Shown here: in pieces, positions 1 through 12,034 of the stretch | Layout of the letters: each line of letters starts with the position of its first letter | Position numbering within the stretch: position 1 is the first letter of the stretch | Assembly: GCA_029207755.1 (NCBI GenBank) | Contig: JARCOQ010000099.1 | Coordinates: 1 to 64,000, forward strand | Source: Chamaea fasciata | Taxonomy: Eukaryota > Chordata > Aves > Passeriformes > Sylviidae | Direction of reading: 5' to 3' | Length of the DNA: 64,000 nt | The notes under the pieces: generated by a model | Databases searched by the model: none | The model's input: only the letters and a program-made list of their open reading frames with translations | What the model was told of the DNA's origin: nothing | Program-made: the position numbers and the translations under genes

Positions 1-3000
1 CGGGCACCAGGCCTCGGCCACCTACAATCCCGAACGGAACAGGATTTCTTCCAGATGCAAGCTGCCACAAGCAGGAAGCCTGGCTTCCTATGGAGGGCCA
101 AAGGGCTCCTACAAACTGACATCAGGCACCTGGGCAGCTGACTTTACTTACCCCTGGAAACAGGCCATCCTTTGTGCCCAACTCCCTCTGCCGGGCACCT
201 GGCCTCTGCCACCTACAATCCCGAACGGAACAGGATTTCTTCCAGATGCAAGCTGCCACAAGCTGAAAGACTGGTTTCCCATGGAGGACCAAAGGCCTCC
301 TACAAACTGACATCAGGCACCTGGGCAGCTGACTTTACTTACCCCTGGATACAGGCCATCCTTTGTGCCCAACTCCCTCGGCCGGGCACCAGGCCTCGGC
401 CACCTGCAATACCGAACAGATCAGGATTACTTCCCGATGCAAGCTGCCACAAGCTGGAAGCCTGGCTTTCCATGGAGGAACAATAGCCACCTGCAAACTG
501 ACATCAGGCACCTGGGCAGCTGACTTTACTTACCCCTGGAAACAGCCCATCCTTTGTGTCCAACTCCCTCATCCGGGCACCCAGCTCCGGCCACCTACAA
601 TCCCGAACGGAACTGGATTTCTTCCAGATGCAAGCTGCCTTGAACAGGAAGACTTGCTTCCCTTGGAGGGCCAAAGGCCTCCTACAAACTGACATCAGGC
701 ACCTGGGATGCTGACTTTACTTACCCCTGGAATCAGGCCATCCTTTGTGCCCAACTCTGTCAGCTGGGCACCCAGCTCCGTCCACCTACAATCCCGAACG
801 GAACAGGATTTCTTCCCGATGCAAGCTGCCTTGAACATAAAGACTAGCTTCCCTTGGAGGGCCAAAGGCCTCCTACAAACTGACATCAGGCCCCTGGGCA
901 GCTGACTTTCCTTACCTCTGGAAACAGGCCATCCTTTGTGCCCAACTCCCTCTGCCGGTCCCCCAGCTTCGGCCACCTACAATCCCGAACGGAACAGGAG
1001 TTCTTCCAGATGCAAGCTGCCACAAACTGGAAACGTGGCTTCACTTGGAGGGCCAAAGGCCTCCTACAAACTGACATCAGGAACCTGGGCAGCTGACTTT
1101 ACTTACCCCTGGAAACAGGCCATCCTTTGTGCCCAACTCCCTCTGTCGGGCACCAGGCCTCGGCCACCTACAATCCCGAACGGAACAGGATTTCTTCCAG
1201 ATGCATGCAGCCACAAGCTGGAAGCGTGGCTTTCCATGGAGGACCAAAGGCCTCCTACAAACTGACATCAGGAACCTGGGCAGCTGACTTTTCTTTCCTC
1301 ATGAAACAGGCCATCATTTGTGCCCAACTCCCTCTGCTGGGCACCTGGCCTCGGCCACCTACAATCCCGAACGGAACAGGATTTCTTCCAGATGCAAGCT
1401 GCCACAAACTGGAAGCCTGGCTTCCCATGGAGGGCCAAAGGCCTCCTACAAACTGACATCAGGCACCTGGGGAGCTGACTTTACTTACCCCTGGAAACAG
1501 GCCATCATTTGTGCCCAACTCCCTCTGCCGGGCACCAGGCCTTGGCCACCTACAATCCCGAACGGAACAGGATTTCTTCCAGATGCAAGCTGCCACAAGC
1601 AGGAAGCCTGGCTTCCTATGCAGGGCCAAAGGCCTCCTACAAACTGACATCAGGCACCTGGGCAGCTGACTTTACTTACCCCTGGAAACAGGCCATCCTT
1701 TGTGTCCAACTCCCTCAGCCGGGCACCCAGCTCCGGACTCCTACAATCCCGAACAAAACAGGATTTCTTCCAGATGCAAGCTGCCACAAGCAGGAAGCCT
1801 GGCTTCCCATGGAGGGCCAAAGGCCTCCTACAAACTGACATCAGGCACCTGGGCAGCTGACTTTACTTACCCCAGGAAACAGGCCATCCTTTGTGCCCAA
1901 CTCCCTCAGCCCGGCAACTGGCCTCGGCCACCTACAATCCAGAACGGAACAGGATTTGTTCCAGATGCAAGCTGCCACAAACTGGAAGCCTGGCTTCCCA
2001 TGGAGGGCCAAAGGCCTCCTACAAACTTACATCAGGCACCTGGGCAGCTGACTTTACTTACCCCAGGAAACAGGCCATCATTTGTGCCCAACTCCCACTG
2101 CCGGGCACCAGGCCTCGGCCACCTACAATCCCGAACGGAACAGGATTTCTTCCAGATGCAAGCTGCCACAAGCAGGAAACCTGGCTTCCCATGGAGGGCC
2201 AAAGGCCTCCTACAAACTGACATCAGGCACCTGGGCAGCTGAATTTACTTAGCCCTGGAAACAGCCCATCCTTTGTGTCCAACTCCCTCAGCTGGGCACC
2301 CAGCTCTGGACTCCTACAATCCCGAACGGAACAGGATTTCTTCCAGATGCAAGCTGCCACAAGTAGGAAGCCTGCCTTCCCATGGAGGGCCAAAGGCCTC
2401 CTACAAACTGACATCAGGCACGTGGGCAGCTGACTTTACTTACCCGTGGAAACAGGCCATCCTTTGTGCCCAACTCCCTCTGCCGGGCACCAGGCCTTGG
2501 CCACCTACAATCCCGAACGGAACAGGATTTCTTCCAGATGCAAGCTGCCACAAGCAGGAAGCCTGGCTTCCTATGGAGGGCCAATGGCCGCCTACAAACT
2601 GACATCAGGCACCTGGGCAGCTGACTTATCCCTGGAAACAGGCCATCCTTTGTGCCCAACTCCCTCTGCCGGGCATTTGGCCTCGGCCACCTACAATCCC
2701 GAACGGAACCGGAGTTCTTCCAGATGCAAGCTGCCACAAGCTGGAAACGTGGCTTCACTTGGAGGGCCAAAGGCCGCCTACAAACTGACATCAGGCACCT
2801 GGGCAGCTGACTTTACTTACCCCTGGAAACAGCCCATCCTTTGTGCCCAACGCCCTCGGCCGGGCACCTGGCCTCGGCCACCTACAATCCCGAACGGAAC
2901 AGGATTTCTTCCAGATGCAAGCTGCCACAAGCTGAAAGACTGGTTTCCCATGGAGGACCAAAGGCCTCCTACAAACTGACATCAGGCACCTGGGCAGCTG

Positions 3001-4082
3001 ACTTTACTTACCCCTGGATACAGGCCATCCTTTGTGCCCAACTCCCTCTGCCGGGCACCAGGCCTCGGCCACCTGCAATCCCGAACAGATCAGGATTACT
3101 TCCCGATGCAAGCTGCCACAAGCTGGAAGCCTGGCTTTCCATGGAGGACCAATAGCCACCTGCAAACTGACATCAGGCACCTGGGCAGCTGACTTTACTT
3201 ACCCCTGGAAACAGCCCATCCTTTGTGTCCAACTCCCTCATCCGGGCATCCAGCTCCGGCCACCTACAATCCCGAACGAAACAGGATTTCTTCCAGATGC
3301 AAGCTGCCACAAGCAGGAAACCTGGCTTCCCATAGAGGGCCAAAGGCCTCCTACAAACTGACATCAAACGCCTGGGCAGCTGACTTTACTTACCCCTGGA
3401 AACAGCCCAACCTTTGTGTCCAACTCCCTCAGCCGGGCACCCAGCTCTGGACTCCGACAATCCCGAACGGAACAGCATTTCTTCCAGATGCAAGCTGTCA
3501 CAAGCAGGTAGCCTGGCTTCCCATGGAGGGCCAAAGGCCTCCTACAAACTGACATCAGGCACGTGGGCAGCTGACTTTACTTATCGATCTAAACAGGACA
3601 TCGTTTGTGCCCAACTCCCTCTGCCGGGCACCTGGCCTCGGCCACCTACAATCCCGAACGGAACAGCATTTCTTTCAGATGCAAGCTGCCAGAAGCTGGA
3701 AGACTAGCTTCCCGTGGAGGGCCAAAGGCCTCCTACAAACTGACATCAGGCACCTGTGCAGCTGACTTTACTTACCCCTGGAATCAGGCCATCCTTTGTG
3801 CCCAAATCCCTCAGCTGGGCACCCAGCTCCCGCCACCTACAATCCCGAACGGAACAGGATTTCTTCCAGATGCAAGCTGCCACAAGTAGGAAGCCTGGCT
3901 TCCCATGGAGGGCCAAAGGCCTCCTACAAACTGACATCAGGCACGTGGGCAGCTGACTTTACTTACCCGTGGAAACAGGCTATCCTTTGTGCCCAACTCC
4001 CTCTGCCGGGCACCAGGCCTTGGCCACCTACAATCCCGAACGGAACAGGATTTCTTCCAGATGCAAGCTGCCACAAGCAGGA
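1..4082 (+). repeat. Copy A (visible part) of a ~6.68-kb higher-order unit
   Basis: Monomer types follow the same order as in 6679-10759, at an offset of 6676-6678 bp, about 35 monomers. Rare shared marks confirm the pairing: aaagggctcc at about 108 and 6785, the catgcagcca variant at about 1202 and 7879, ccccaggaaacagg at about 1871 and 8548, and a 186-bp monomer at 2605 and 9282. Homology stops inside a monomer near 4082, where this copy reads ggcttcacttgcagg and the other reads ggcttcctatggagg. The left edge lies outside the window, so the full unit is not seen. Confidence 0.85.
2605..2790 (+). repeat. 186-bp monomer variant (5-bp deletion), first of seven
   Basis: The usual gactttacttatccctgg is shortened to gacttatccctgg, removing 5 bp. 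The same monomer has the gggcatttggcc segment, the aaccggagttcttcc segment and a gctggaaacgtgg right half. The preceding monomer ends ccaatggccgcc. Seven monomers with this exact deletion occur in the first 24 kb and none to the right, so one event was spread by array amplification. Confidence 0.9.
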
Positions 4083-6678
4083 AGCCTGGCTTCACTTGCA
4101 GGGCCAAAGGCCTCCTACAAACTGACATCAGGCACCTGGGCAGCTGACTTTACTTATCCCTGGAAACAGGCCGTCATTTGTGCCCAACTCCCTCTGCCGG
4201 GCATTTGGCCTCGGCCACCTACAATCCCGAACGGAACCGGAGTTCTTCCAGATGCAAGCTGCCACAAGCATGAAACGTGGCTTCACTTGGAGGGCCAAAG
4301 GCCGCCTACAAACTGACATCAGGCACCTGGGCAGCTGACTTTACTTACCCCTGGAAACAGCCCATCCCTTGTGCCCAACTCCCTCTGCCGGGCACCTGGC
4401 CTCGGCCACCTACAATCCCGAACGGAACAGGATTTCTTCCAGATGCAAGCTGCCACAAGCTGAAAGACTGGTTTCCCATGGAGGACCAAAGGCCTCCTAC
4501 AAACTGACATCAGGCACCTGGGCAGCTGACTTTACTTACCCCTGGATACAGGCCATCCTTTGTGCCCAACTCCCTCTGCCGGGCACCAGGCCCCGGCCAC
4601 CTGCAATCCCGAACAGATCAGGATTACTTCCCGATGCAAGCTGCCACAAGCTGGAAGCCTGGCTTTCCATGTAGGAACAATAGCCACCGGCAAACTGACA
4701 TCAGGCACCTGGGCAGCTGACTTTACTTACCCCTGGAAACAGCCCATCCTTTGTGTCCAACACCCTCATCCGGGCACCGAGCTCCGGCCACCTACAATCC
4801 CGAACTGAACAGGATGTCTTCCAGATGCAAGCTGCCACAAGCAGGAAGCCTGGCTTCCCATGGAGGGCCAAAGGCCTCCTAAAAACTGACATCAGGCACC
4901 TGGGCAGCTGACTTTACTTACCCCTGGAATCAGGCCATCCTTTGTGCCCAACTCCCTCAGCTGGGCACCCAGCTCGGGCCACCTACAATCCCGAACGGAA
5001 CAGGATTTCTTCCAGATGCAAGCTGCCTTAAACAGGAAGACGAGCTTCCCTTGGAGGGCCAAAGGCCTCCTACAAACTGACATCAGGCACCTGGGCAGCT
5101 GACTTTACTTATCCCTGGAAAAAGGACATCCTTTGTGCCCAACTCCCTCTGCCGGGCACCTGGCCTCGGCCACCTACAATCCCGAACGGAACCGGAGTTC
5201 TTCCAGATGCAAGCTGCCACAAGCTGGAAACGTGGCTTCACTTGGAGGGCCAAAGGCCTCTTACAAACTGACATCAGGCACGTGGGCAGCTGACTTTACT
5301 TACCCCTGGAAACAGGCCATCCTTTGTGCCCAACTCCCTCTGCCGGGCACCTGGCCTCGGCCACCTACAATCCCGAACGGAACAGGATTTCTTCCAGATG
5401 CAAGCTGCCACAAGCTGGAAGACTGGTTTCCCGTGGAGGACCAAAGGCCTCCTACAAACTGACATCAGGCACGTGGGCAGCTGACTTTACTTACCCCTGG
5501 AAACAGCCCATCCTTTGTGCCCAACTCCCTCAGCTGGGCACCCAGCTCCGGCCACCTACAATCCCGAACGGAACAGGATTTCTTCCCGATGCAAGCTGCC
5601 TTGAACATAAAGACTAGCTTTCCTTGGAGGGCCAAAGGCCTCCTACAAACTGACATCAGGCACCTGGGCAGCTGACTTTACTTACCCCTGGAAAGAGTCC
5701 ATCCTTTGTGCCCAACTCCCTCTGCCGGGCCCCAGGCCTTGGCCACCTACAATCCCGAACGGAACAGTATTTCTCCAGATGCAAGCTGCCACAAGCAGGA
5801 AGCCTGGCTTCACTAGGAGGGCCAAAGGCCTCCTACAAACTGACATCAGGCACCTGGGCAGCTGACTTTACTTATCCCTGGAAACAGGCCATCATTTGTG
5901 CCCAACTCCCTCTGCCGGGCATTTGGCCTCGGCCACCTACAATCCCGAACGGAACCGGAGTTCTTCCAGATGCAAGCTGCCACAAGCAGGAAACGTGGCT
6001 TCACTTGGAGGGCCAAAGGCCGCCTACAAACTGACATCAGGCACCTGGGCAGCTGACTTTACTTACCCCTGGAAACAGGCCATCCTTTGTGCCCAACTCC
6101 CTCATCCGGGCACCCAGCTCCGGCCACCTACAATCCCGAACGGAACAGGATTTCTTCCAGATGCAAGCTGCCACAAGCAGGAAGCCTGGCTTCCCATGGA
6201 GGGCCAAAGGCCTTCTACAAACTGACATCAGGCACGTGGGCAGCTGACTTTACTTATCCCTCTAAACAGGACATCGTTTGTGCCCAACTCCCTCTGCCGG
6301 GCACCTGGCCTCGGCCACCTACAATCCCGAACGGAACAGCATTTATCCAGATGCAAGCTGCCACAAGCTGGAAGACTAGCTTCCCTTGGAGGGCCAAAGG
6401 CCTCCTACAAACTGACATCAGGCCCCTGGGCAGCTGACTTTACTTACCCCTGGAATCAGGCCATCCTTTGTGCCCAACTCCCTCAGCTGGGCACCCAGCT
6501 CCGGCCACCTACAATCCCGAACGGAACAGGATTTCTTCCCGATGCAAGCTGCCTTGAACATAAAGACTAGCTTTCCTTGGAGGGCCAAAGGCCTCCTACA
6601 AACTGACATCAGGCACCTGGGCAGCTGACTTTACTTACCCCTGGAAAGAGTCCATCCTTTGTGCCCAACTCCCTCTGC
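4083..6678 (+). repeat. Satellite block between the two 6.68-kb copies
   Basis: Ordinary 191-bp monomers with their own local history. The stretch from about 3846 to 4700 resembles about 2323-3170 at 1523-1528 bp (8 monomers), but the copy at 4128 lacks the 5-bp deletion carried at 2605. The monomers at 5465-5656 and 6418-6609 are near copies (offset 953 bp), and both are followed by a monomer starting with the ggaaagagtccatcc variant. Two one-base deletions shorten monomers, at about 5772 (tatttctccag) and about 6344 (catttatccag). No gene or unique sequence. Confidence 0.8.
6037..6227 (+). repeat. Representative satellite monomer (191 bp)
   Basis: The phase is set at the T of the recurring word gacatcagg. 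The majority monomer is 191 bp with 111 G or C (58%, counted by hand). Near-invariant blocks are at about positions 11-28 (gggcagctgactttactt), 51-62 (ttgtgcccaact), 88-110 (centred on cctacaatcccgaacgg), 125-136 (atgcaagctgcc) and 165-191 plus the following 10 bases. Variable blocks lie between them: about 29-50, 63-87 and 137-164. Short inverted repeats sit at 79-90 (tggcc-tc-ggcca), 144-158 (ggaagcc-t-ggcttcc) and 162-179 (ggagggcc-aaa-ggcctcc, one unpaired g). Majority CpG sites are at 71, 85, 101 and 105. This copy differs from the majority in having cccagctccgg in place of cctggcctcgg and gcagg in place of gctgg. Confidence 0.9.
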
Positions 6679-8989
6679 CGGGCACCAGGCCTTGGCCACC
6701 TACAATCCCGAACGGAACAGGATTTCTTCCAGATGCAAGCTGCCACAAGCAGGATGCCTGGCTTCCTATGGAGGGCCAAAGGGCTCCTACAAACTGACAT
6801 CAGGCACCTGGGCAGCTGACTTTACTTACCCCTGGAAACAGGCCATCCTTTGTGCCCAACTCCCTCTGCCGGGCACCTGGCCTCTGCCACCTACAATCCC
6901 GAACGGAACAGGATTTCTTCCAGATGCAAGCTGCCACAAGCTGAAAGACTGGTTTCCCATGGAGGACCAAAGGCCTCCTACAAACTGACATCAGGCACCT
7001 GGGCAGCTGACTTTACTTACCCCTGGATACAGCATCCTTTGTGCCCAACTCCCTCGGCCGGGCACCAGGCCTCGGCCACCTGCAATACCGAACAGATCAG
7101 GATTACTTCCCGATGCAAGCTGCCACAAGCTGGAAGCCTGGCTTTCCATGGAGGAACAATAGCCACCTGCAAACTGACATCAGGCACCTGGGCAGCTGAC
7201 TTTACTTACCCCTGGAAACAGCCCATCCTTTGTGTCCAACTCCCTCATCCGGGCACCCAGCTCCGGCCACCTACAATCCCGAACGGAACTGGATTTCTTC
7301 CAGATGCAAGCTGCCTTGAACAGGAAGACTTGCTTCCCTTGGAGGGCCAAAGGCCTCCTACAAACTGACATCAGGCACCTGGGATGCTGACTTTACTTAC
7401 CCCTGGAATCAGGCCATCCTTTGTGCCCAACTCTGTCAGCTGGGCACCCAGCTCCCGTCCACCTACAATCCCGAACGGAACAGGATTTCTTCCCGATGCA
7501 AGCTGCCTTGAACATAAAGACTAGCTTCCCTTGGAGGGCCAAAGGCCTCCTACAAACTGACATCAGGCCCCTGGGCAGCTGACTTTCCTTACCTCTGGAA
7601 ACAGGCCATCCTTTGTGCCCAACTCCCTCTGCCGGTCCCCCAGCTTCGGCCACCTACAATCCCGAACGGAACAGGAGTTCTTCCAGATGCAAGCTGCCAC
7701 AAACTGGAAACGTGGCTTCACTTGGAGGGCCAAAGGCCTCCTACAAACTGACATCAGGAACCTGGGCAGCTGACTTTACTTACCCCTGGAAACAGGCCAT
7801 CCTTTGTGCCCAACTCCCTCTGTCGGGCACCAGGCCTCGGCCACCTACAATCCCGAACGGAACAGGATTTCTTCCAGATGCATGCAGCCACAAGCTGGAA
7901 GCGTGGCTTTCCATGGAGGACCAAAGGCCTCCTACAAACTGACATCAGGCACCTGGGCAGCTGACTTTTCTTTCCTCATGAAACAGGCCATCATTTGTGC
8001 CCAACTCCGTCTGCTGGGCACCTGGCCTCGGCCACCTACAATCCCGAACGGAACAGGATTTCTTCCAGATGCAAGCTGCCACAAACTGGAAGCCTGGCTT
8101 CCCATGGAGGGCCAAAGGCCTCCTACAAACTGACATCAGGCACCTGGGGAGCTGACTTTACTTACCCCTGGAAACAGGCCATCATTTGTGCCCAACTCCC
8201 TCTGCCGGGCACCAGGCCTTGGCCACCTACAATCCCGAACGGAACAGGATTTCTTCCAGATGCAAGCTGCCACAAGCAGGAAGCCTGGCTTCCTATGCAG
8301 GGCCAAAGGCCTCCTACAAACTGACATCAGGCACCTGGGCAGCTGACTTTACTTACCCCTGGAAACAGGCCATCCTTTGTGTCCAACTCCCTCAGCCGGG
8401 CACCCAGCTCCGGACTCCTACAATCCCGAACAAAACAGGATTTCTTCCAGATGCAAGCTGCCACAAGCAGGAAGCCTGGCTTCCCATGGAGGGCCAAAGG
8501 CCTCCTACAAACTGACATCAGGCACCTGGGCAGCTGACTTTACTTACCCCAGGAAACAGGCCATCCTTTGTGCCCAACTCCCTCAGCCCGGCAACTGGCC
8601 TCGGCCACCTACAATCCAGAACGGAACAGGATTTGTTCCAGATGCAAGCTGCCACAAACTGGAAGCCTGGCTTCCCATGGAGGGCCAAAGGCCTCCTACA
8701 AACTTACATCAGGCACCTGGGCAGCTGACTTTACTTACCCCAGGAAACAGGCCATCATTTGTGCCCAACTCCCACTGCCGGGCACCAGGCCTCGGCCACC
8801 TACAATCCCGAACGGAACAGGATTTCTTCCAGATGCAAGCTGCCACAAGCAGGAAACCTGGCTTCCCATGGAGGGCCAAAGGCCTCCTACAAACTGACAT
8901 CAGGCACCTGGGCAGCTGACTTTACTTACCCCTGGAAACAGCCCATCCTTTGTGTCCAACTCCCTCAGCTGGGCACCCAGCTCTGGACT

Positions 8990-10512
8990 CCTACAATCCC
9001 GAACGGAACAGGATTTCTTCCAGATGCAAGCTGCCACAAGTAGGAAGCCTGGCTTCCCATGGAGGGCCAAAGGCCTCTTACAAACTGACATCAGGCACGT
9101 GGGCAGCTGACTTTACTTACCCGTGGAAACAGGCCATCCTTTGTGCCCAACTCCCTCTTCCGGGCACCAGGCCTTGGCCACCTACAATCCCGAACGGAAC
9201 AGGATTTCTTCCAGATGCAAGCTGCCACAAGCAGGAAGCCTGGCTTCCTATGGAGGGCCAATGGCCGCCTACAAACTGACATCAGGCACCTGGGCAGCTG
9301 ACTTATCCCTGGAAAAAGGCCATCCTTTGTGCCCAACTCCCTCTGCCGGGCATTTGGCCTCGGCCACCTACAATCCCGAACGGAACCGGAGTTCTTCCAG
9401 ATGCAAGCTGCCACAAGCTGGAAACGTGGCTTCACTTGGAGGGCCAAAGGCCGCCTACAAACTGACATCAGGCACCTGGGCAGCTGACTTTACTTACCCC
9501 TGGAAACAGCCCATCCTTTGTGCCCAACTCCCTCGGCCGGGCACCTGGCCTCGGCCACCTACAATCCCGAACGGAACAGGATTTCTTCCAGATGCAAGCT
9601 GCCACAAGCTGAAAGACTGGTTTCCCATGGAGGACCAAAGGCCTCCTACAAACTGACATCAGGCACCTGGGCAGCTGACTTTACTTACCCCTGGATACAG
9701 GCCATCCTTTGTGCCCAACTCCCTCTGCCGGGCACCAGGCCTCGGCCACCTGCAATCCCGAACAGATCAGGATTACTTCCCGATGCAAGCTGCCACAAGC
9801 TGGAAGCCTGGCTTTCCATGGAGGACCAATAGCCACCTGCAAACTGACATCAGGCACCTGGGCAGCTGACTTTACTTACCCCTGGAAACAGCCCATCCTT
9901 TGTGTCCAACTCCCTCATCCGGGCACCCAGCTCCGGCCACCTACAATCCCGAACGGAACAGGATTTCTTCCAGATGCAAGCTGCCACAAGCAGGAAACCT
10001 GGCTTCCCATGGAGGGCCAAAGGCCTCCTACAAACTGACATCAAACGCCTGGGCAGCTGACTTTACTTACCCCTGGAAACAGCCCAACCTTTGTGTCCAA
10101 CTCCCTCAGCCGGGCACCCAGCTCTGGACTCCGACAATCCCGAATGGAACAGCATTTCTTCCAGATGCAAGCTGTCACAAGCAGGTAGCCTGGCTTCCCA
10201 TGGAGGGCCAAAGGCCTCCTACAAACTGACATCAGGCACGTGGGCAGCTGACTTTACTTATCGCTCTAAACAGGACATCGTTTGTGCCCAACTCCCTCTG
10301 CCGGGCACCTGGCCTCGGCCACCTACAATCCCGAACGGAACAGCATTTCTTTCAGATGCAAGCTGCCAGAAGCTGGAAGACTAGCTTCCCGTGGAGGGCC
10401 AAAGGCCTCCTACAAACTGACATCAGGCACCTGTGCAGCTGACTTTACTTACCCCTGGAATCAGGCCATCCTTTGTGCCCAACTCCCTCAGCTTGGCACC
10501 CAGCTCCCGCCA
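8990..10512 (+). repeat. 8-monomer higher-order unit, copy 1 of 3
   Basis: First of three tandem units of about 1522 bp (eight monomers, one of them 186 bp). The order of marks is: gccacaagtagg, the 5-bp-deleted monomer, the gctgaaagactgg type, the cagatcagg type, the gacatcaaacgcc boundary, the tcgctctaaacagg type, and the cacctgtgcagc type. This copy keeps the four-a form ctggaaacagccc near 9890 and reads gcaggtagcc near 10190, which separates it from the next two copies. Confidence 0.85.
9282..9467 (+). repeat. 186-bp monomer variant, second
   Basis: Copy B counterpart of 2605, with the private change ggaaaaaggcc just after the deletion. Confidence 0.9.
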
Positions 10513-12034
10513 CCTACAATCCCGAACGGAACAGGATTTCTTCCAGATGCAAGCTGCCACAAGTAGGAAGCCTGGCTTCCCATGGAGGGCCAAAGGCCTC
10601 CTACAAACTGACATCAGGCACGTGGGCAGCTGACTTTACTTACCCGTGGAAACAGGCCATCCTTTGTGCCCAACTCCCTCTGCCGGGCACCAGGCCTTGG
10701 CCACCTACAATCCCGAACGGAACAGGATTTCTTCCAGATGCAAGCTGCCACAAGCAGGAAGCCTGGCTTCCTATGGAGGGCCAATGGCCGCCTACAAACT
10801 GACATCAGGCACCTGGGCAGCTGACTTATCCCTGGAAACAGGCCATCCTTTTTGCCCAACTCCCTCTGCCTGGCATTTGGCCTCGGCCACCTACAATCCC
10901 GAACGGAACCGGAGTTCTTCCAGATGCAAGCTGCCACAAGCTGGAAACGTGGCTTCACTTGGAGGGCCAAAGGCCGCCTACAAACTGACATCAGGCACCT
11001 GGGCAGCTGACTTTACTTACCCCTGGAAACAGCCCATCCTTTGTGCCCAACTCCCTCTGCCGGGCACCTGGCCTCGGCCACCTACAATCCCGAACGGAAC
11101 AGGATTTCTTCCAGATGCAAGCTGCCACAAGCTGAAAGACTGGTTTCCCATGGAGGACCAAAGGCCTCCTACAAACTGACATCAGGCACCTGGGCAGCTG
11201 ACTTTACTTACCCCTGGATACAGGCCATCCTTTGTGCCCAACTCCCTCTGCCGGGCACCAGGCCTCGCCCACCTACAATCCCGAACAGATCAGGATTACT
11301 TCCCGATGCAAGCTGCCACAAGCTGGAAGCCTGGCTTTCCATGTAGGACCAATAGCCACCTGCAAACTGACATCAGGCACCTGGGCAGCTGACTTTACTT
11401 ACCCCTGGAACAGCCCATCCTTTGTGTCCAACTCCCTCTGCCGGGCACCCAGCTCCGGCCACCTACAATCCCGAACGGAACAGGATTTCTTCCAGATGCA
11501 AGCTGCCACAAGCAGGAAACCTGGCTTCCCATGGAGGGCCAAAGGCCTCCTACAAACTGACATCAAACGCCTGGGCAGCTGACTTTACTTACCCCTGGAA
11601 ACAGCCCAACCTTTGTGTCCAACTCCCTCAGCCGGGCACCCAGCTCTGGACTCCGACAATCCCGAACGGAACAGCATTTCTTCCAGATGCAAGCTGTCAC
11701 AAGCAGGAAGCCTGGCTTCCCATGGAGGGCCAAAGGCCTCCTACAAACTGACATCAGGCACGTGGGCAGCTGACTTTACTTATCGCTCTAAACAGGACAT
11801 CGTTTGTGCCCAACTCCCTCTGCCGGGCACCTGGCCTCGGCCACCTACAATCCCGAACGGAACAGCATTTCTTTCAGATGCAAGCTGCCAGAAGCTGGAA
11901 GACTAGCTTCCCGTGGAGGGCCAAAGGCCTCCTACAAACTGACATCAGGCACCTGTGCAGCTGACTTTACTTACCCCTGGAATCAGGCCATCCTTTGTGC
12001 CCAACTCCCTCAGCTGGGCACCCAGCTCCCGCCA
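10513..12034 (+). repeat. 8-monomer higher-order unit, copy 2 of 3
   Basis: Offset 1522-1523 bp from copy 1. It carries a one-base deletion near 11409 (ctggaacagccc) and the tttttgcccaac variant near 10850, both shared with copy 3 and not with copy 1. Copies 2 and 3 are therefore each other's closest relatives. A private change, ctgcctggcatttgg, sits near 10870. Confidence 0.85.
10805..10990 (+). repeat. 186-bp monomer variant, third
   Basis: In copy 2 of the 8-monomer unit. It has tttttgcccaac and ctgcctggcatttgg. Confidence 0.9.

Larger units (their letters stand above)
6679..10759 (+). repeat. Copy B of the ~6.68-kb higher-order unit
   Basis: Pairs with 1-4082. Substitutions are scattered, for example ggaaaaaggcc near 9312 against ggaaacaggcc in copy A. 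Two indels shift the offset: a 2-bp loss near 7032 (ggatacagcatcc) and a 1-bp gain near 7454 (cagctcccgtcc). The number of visible differences makes this pair older than the 4.0-kb and 13.2-kb pairs further along. Its right part is also the first member of the 1522-bp triple repeat. Confidence 0.85.

Noticed and set aside
2414..2430. CACGTG and CAGCTG E-box words as regulatory sites
   Set aside because: CAGCTG is part of almost every monomer, and CACGTG arises from one common c-to-g variant. Without a gene nearby they carry no regulatory meaning that can be supported.
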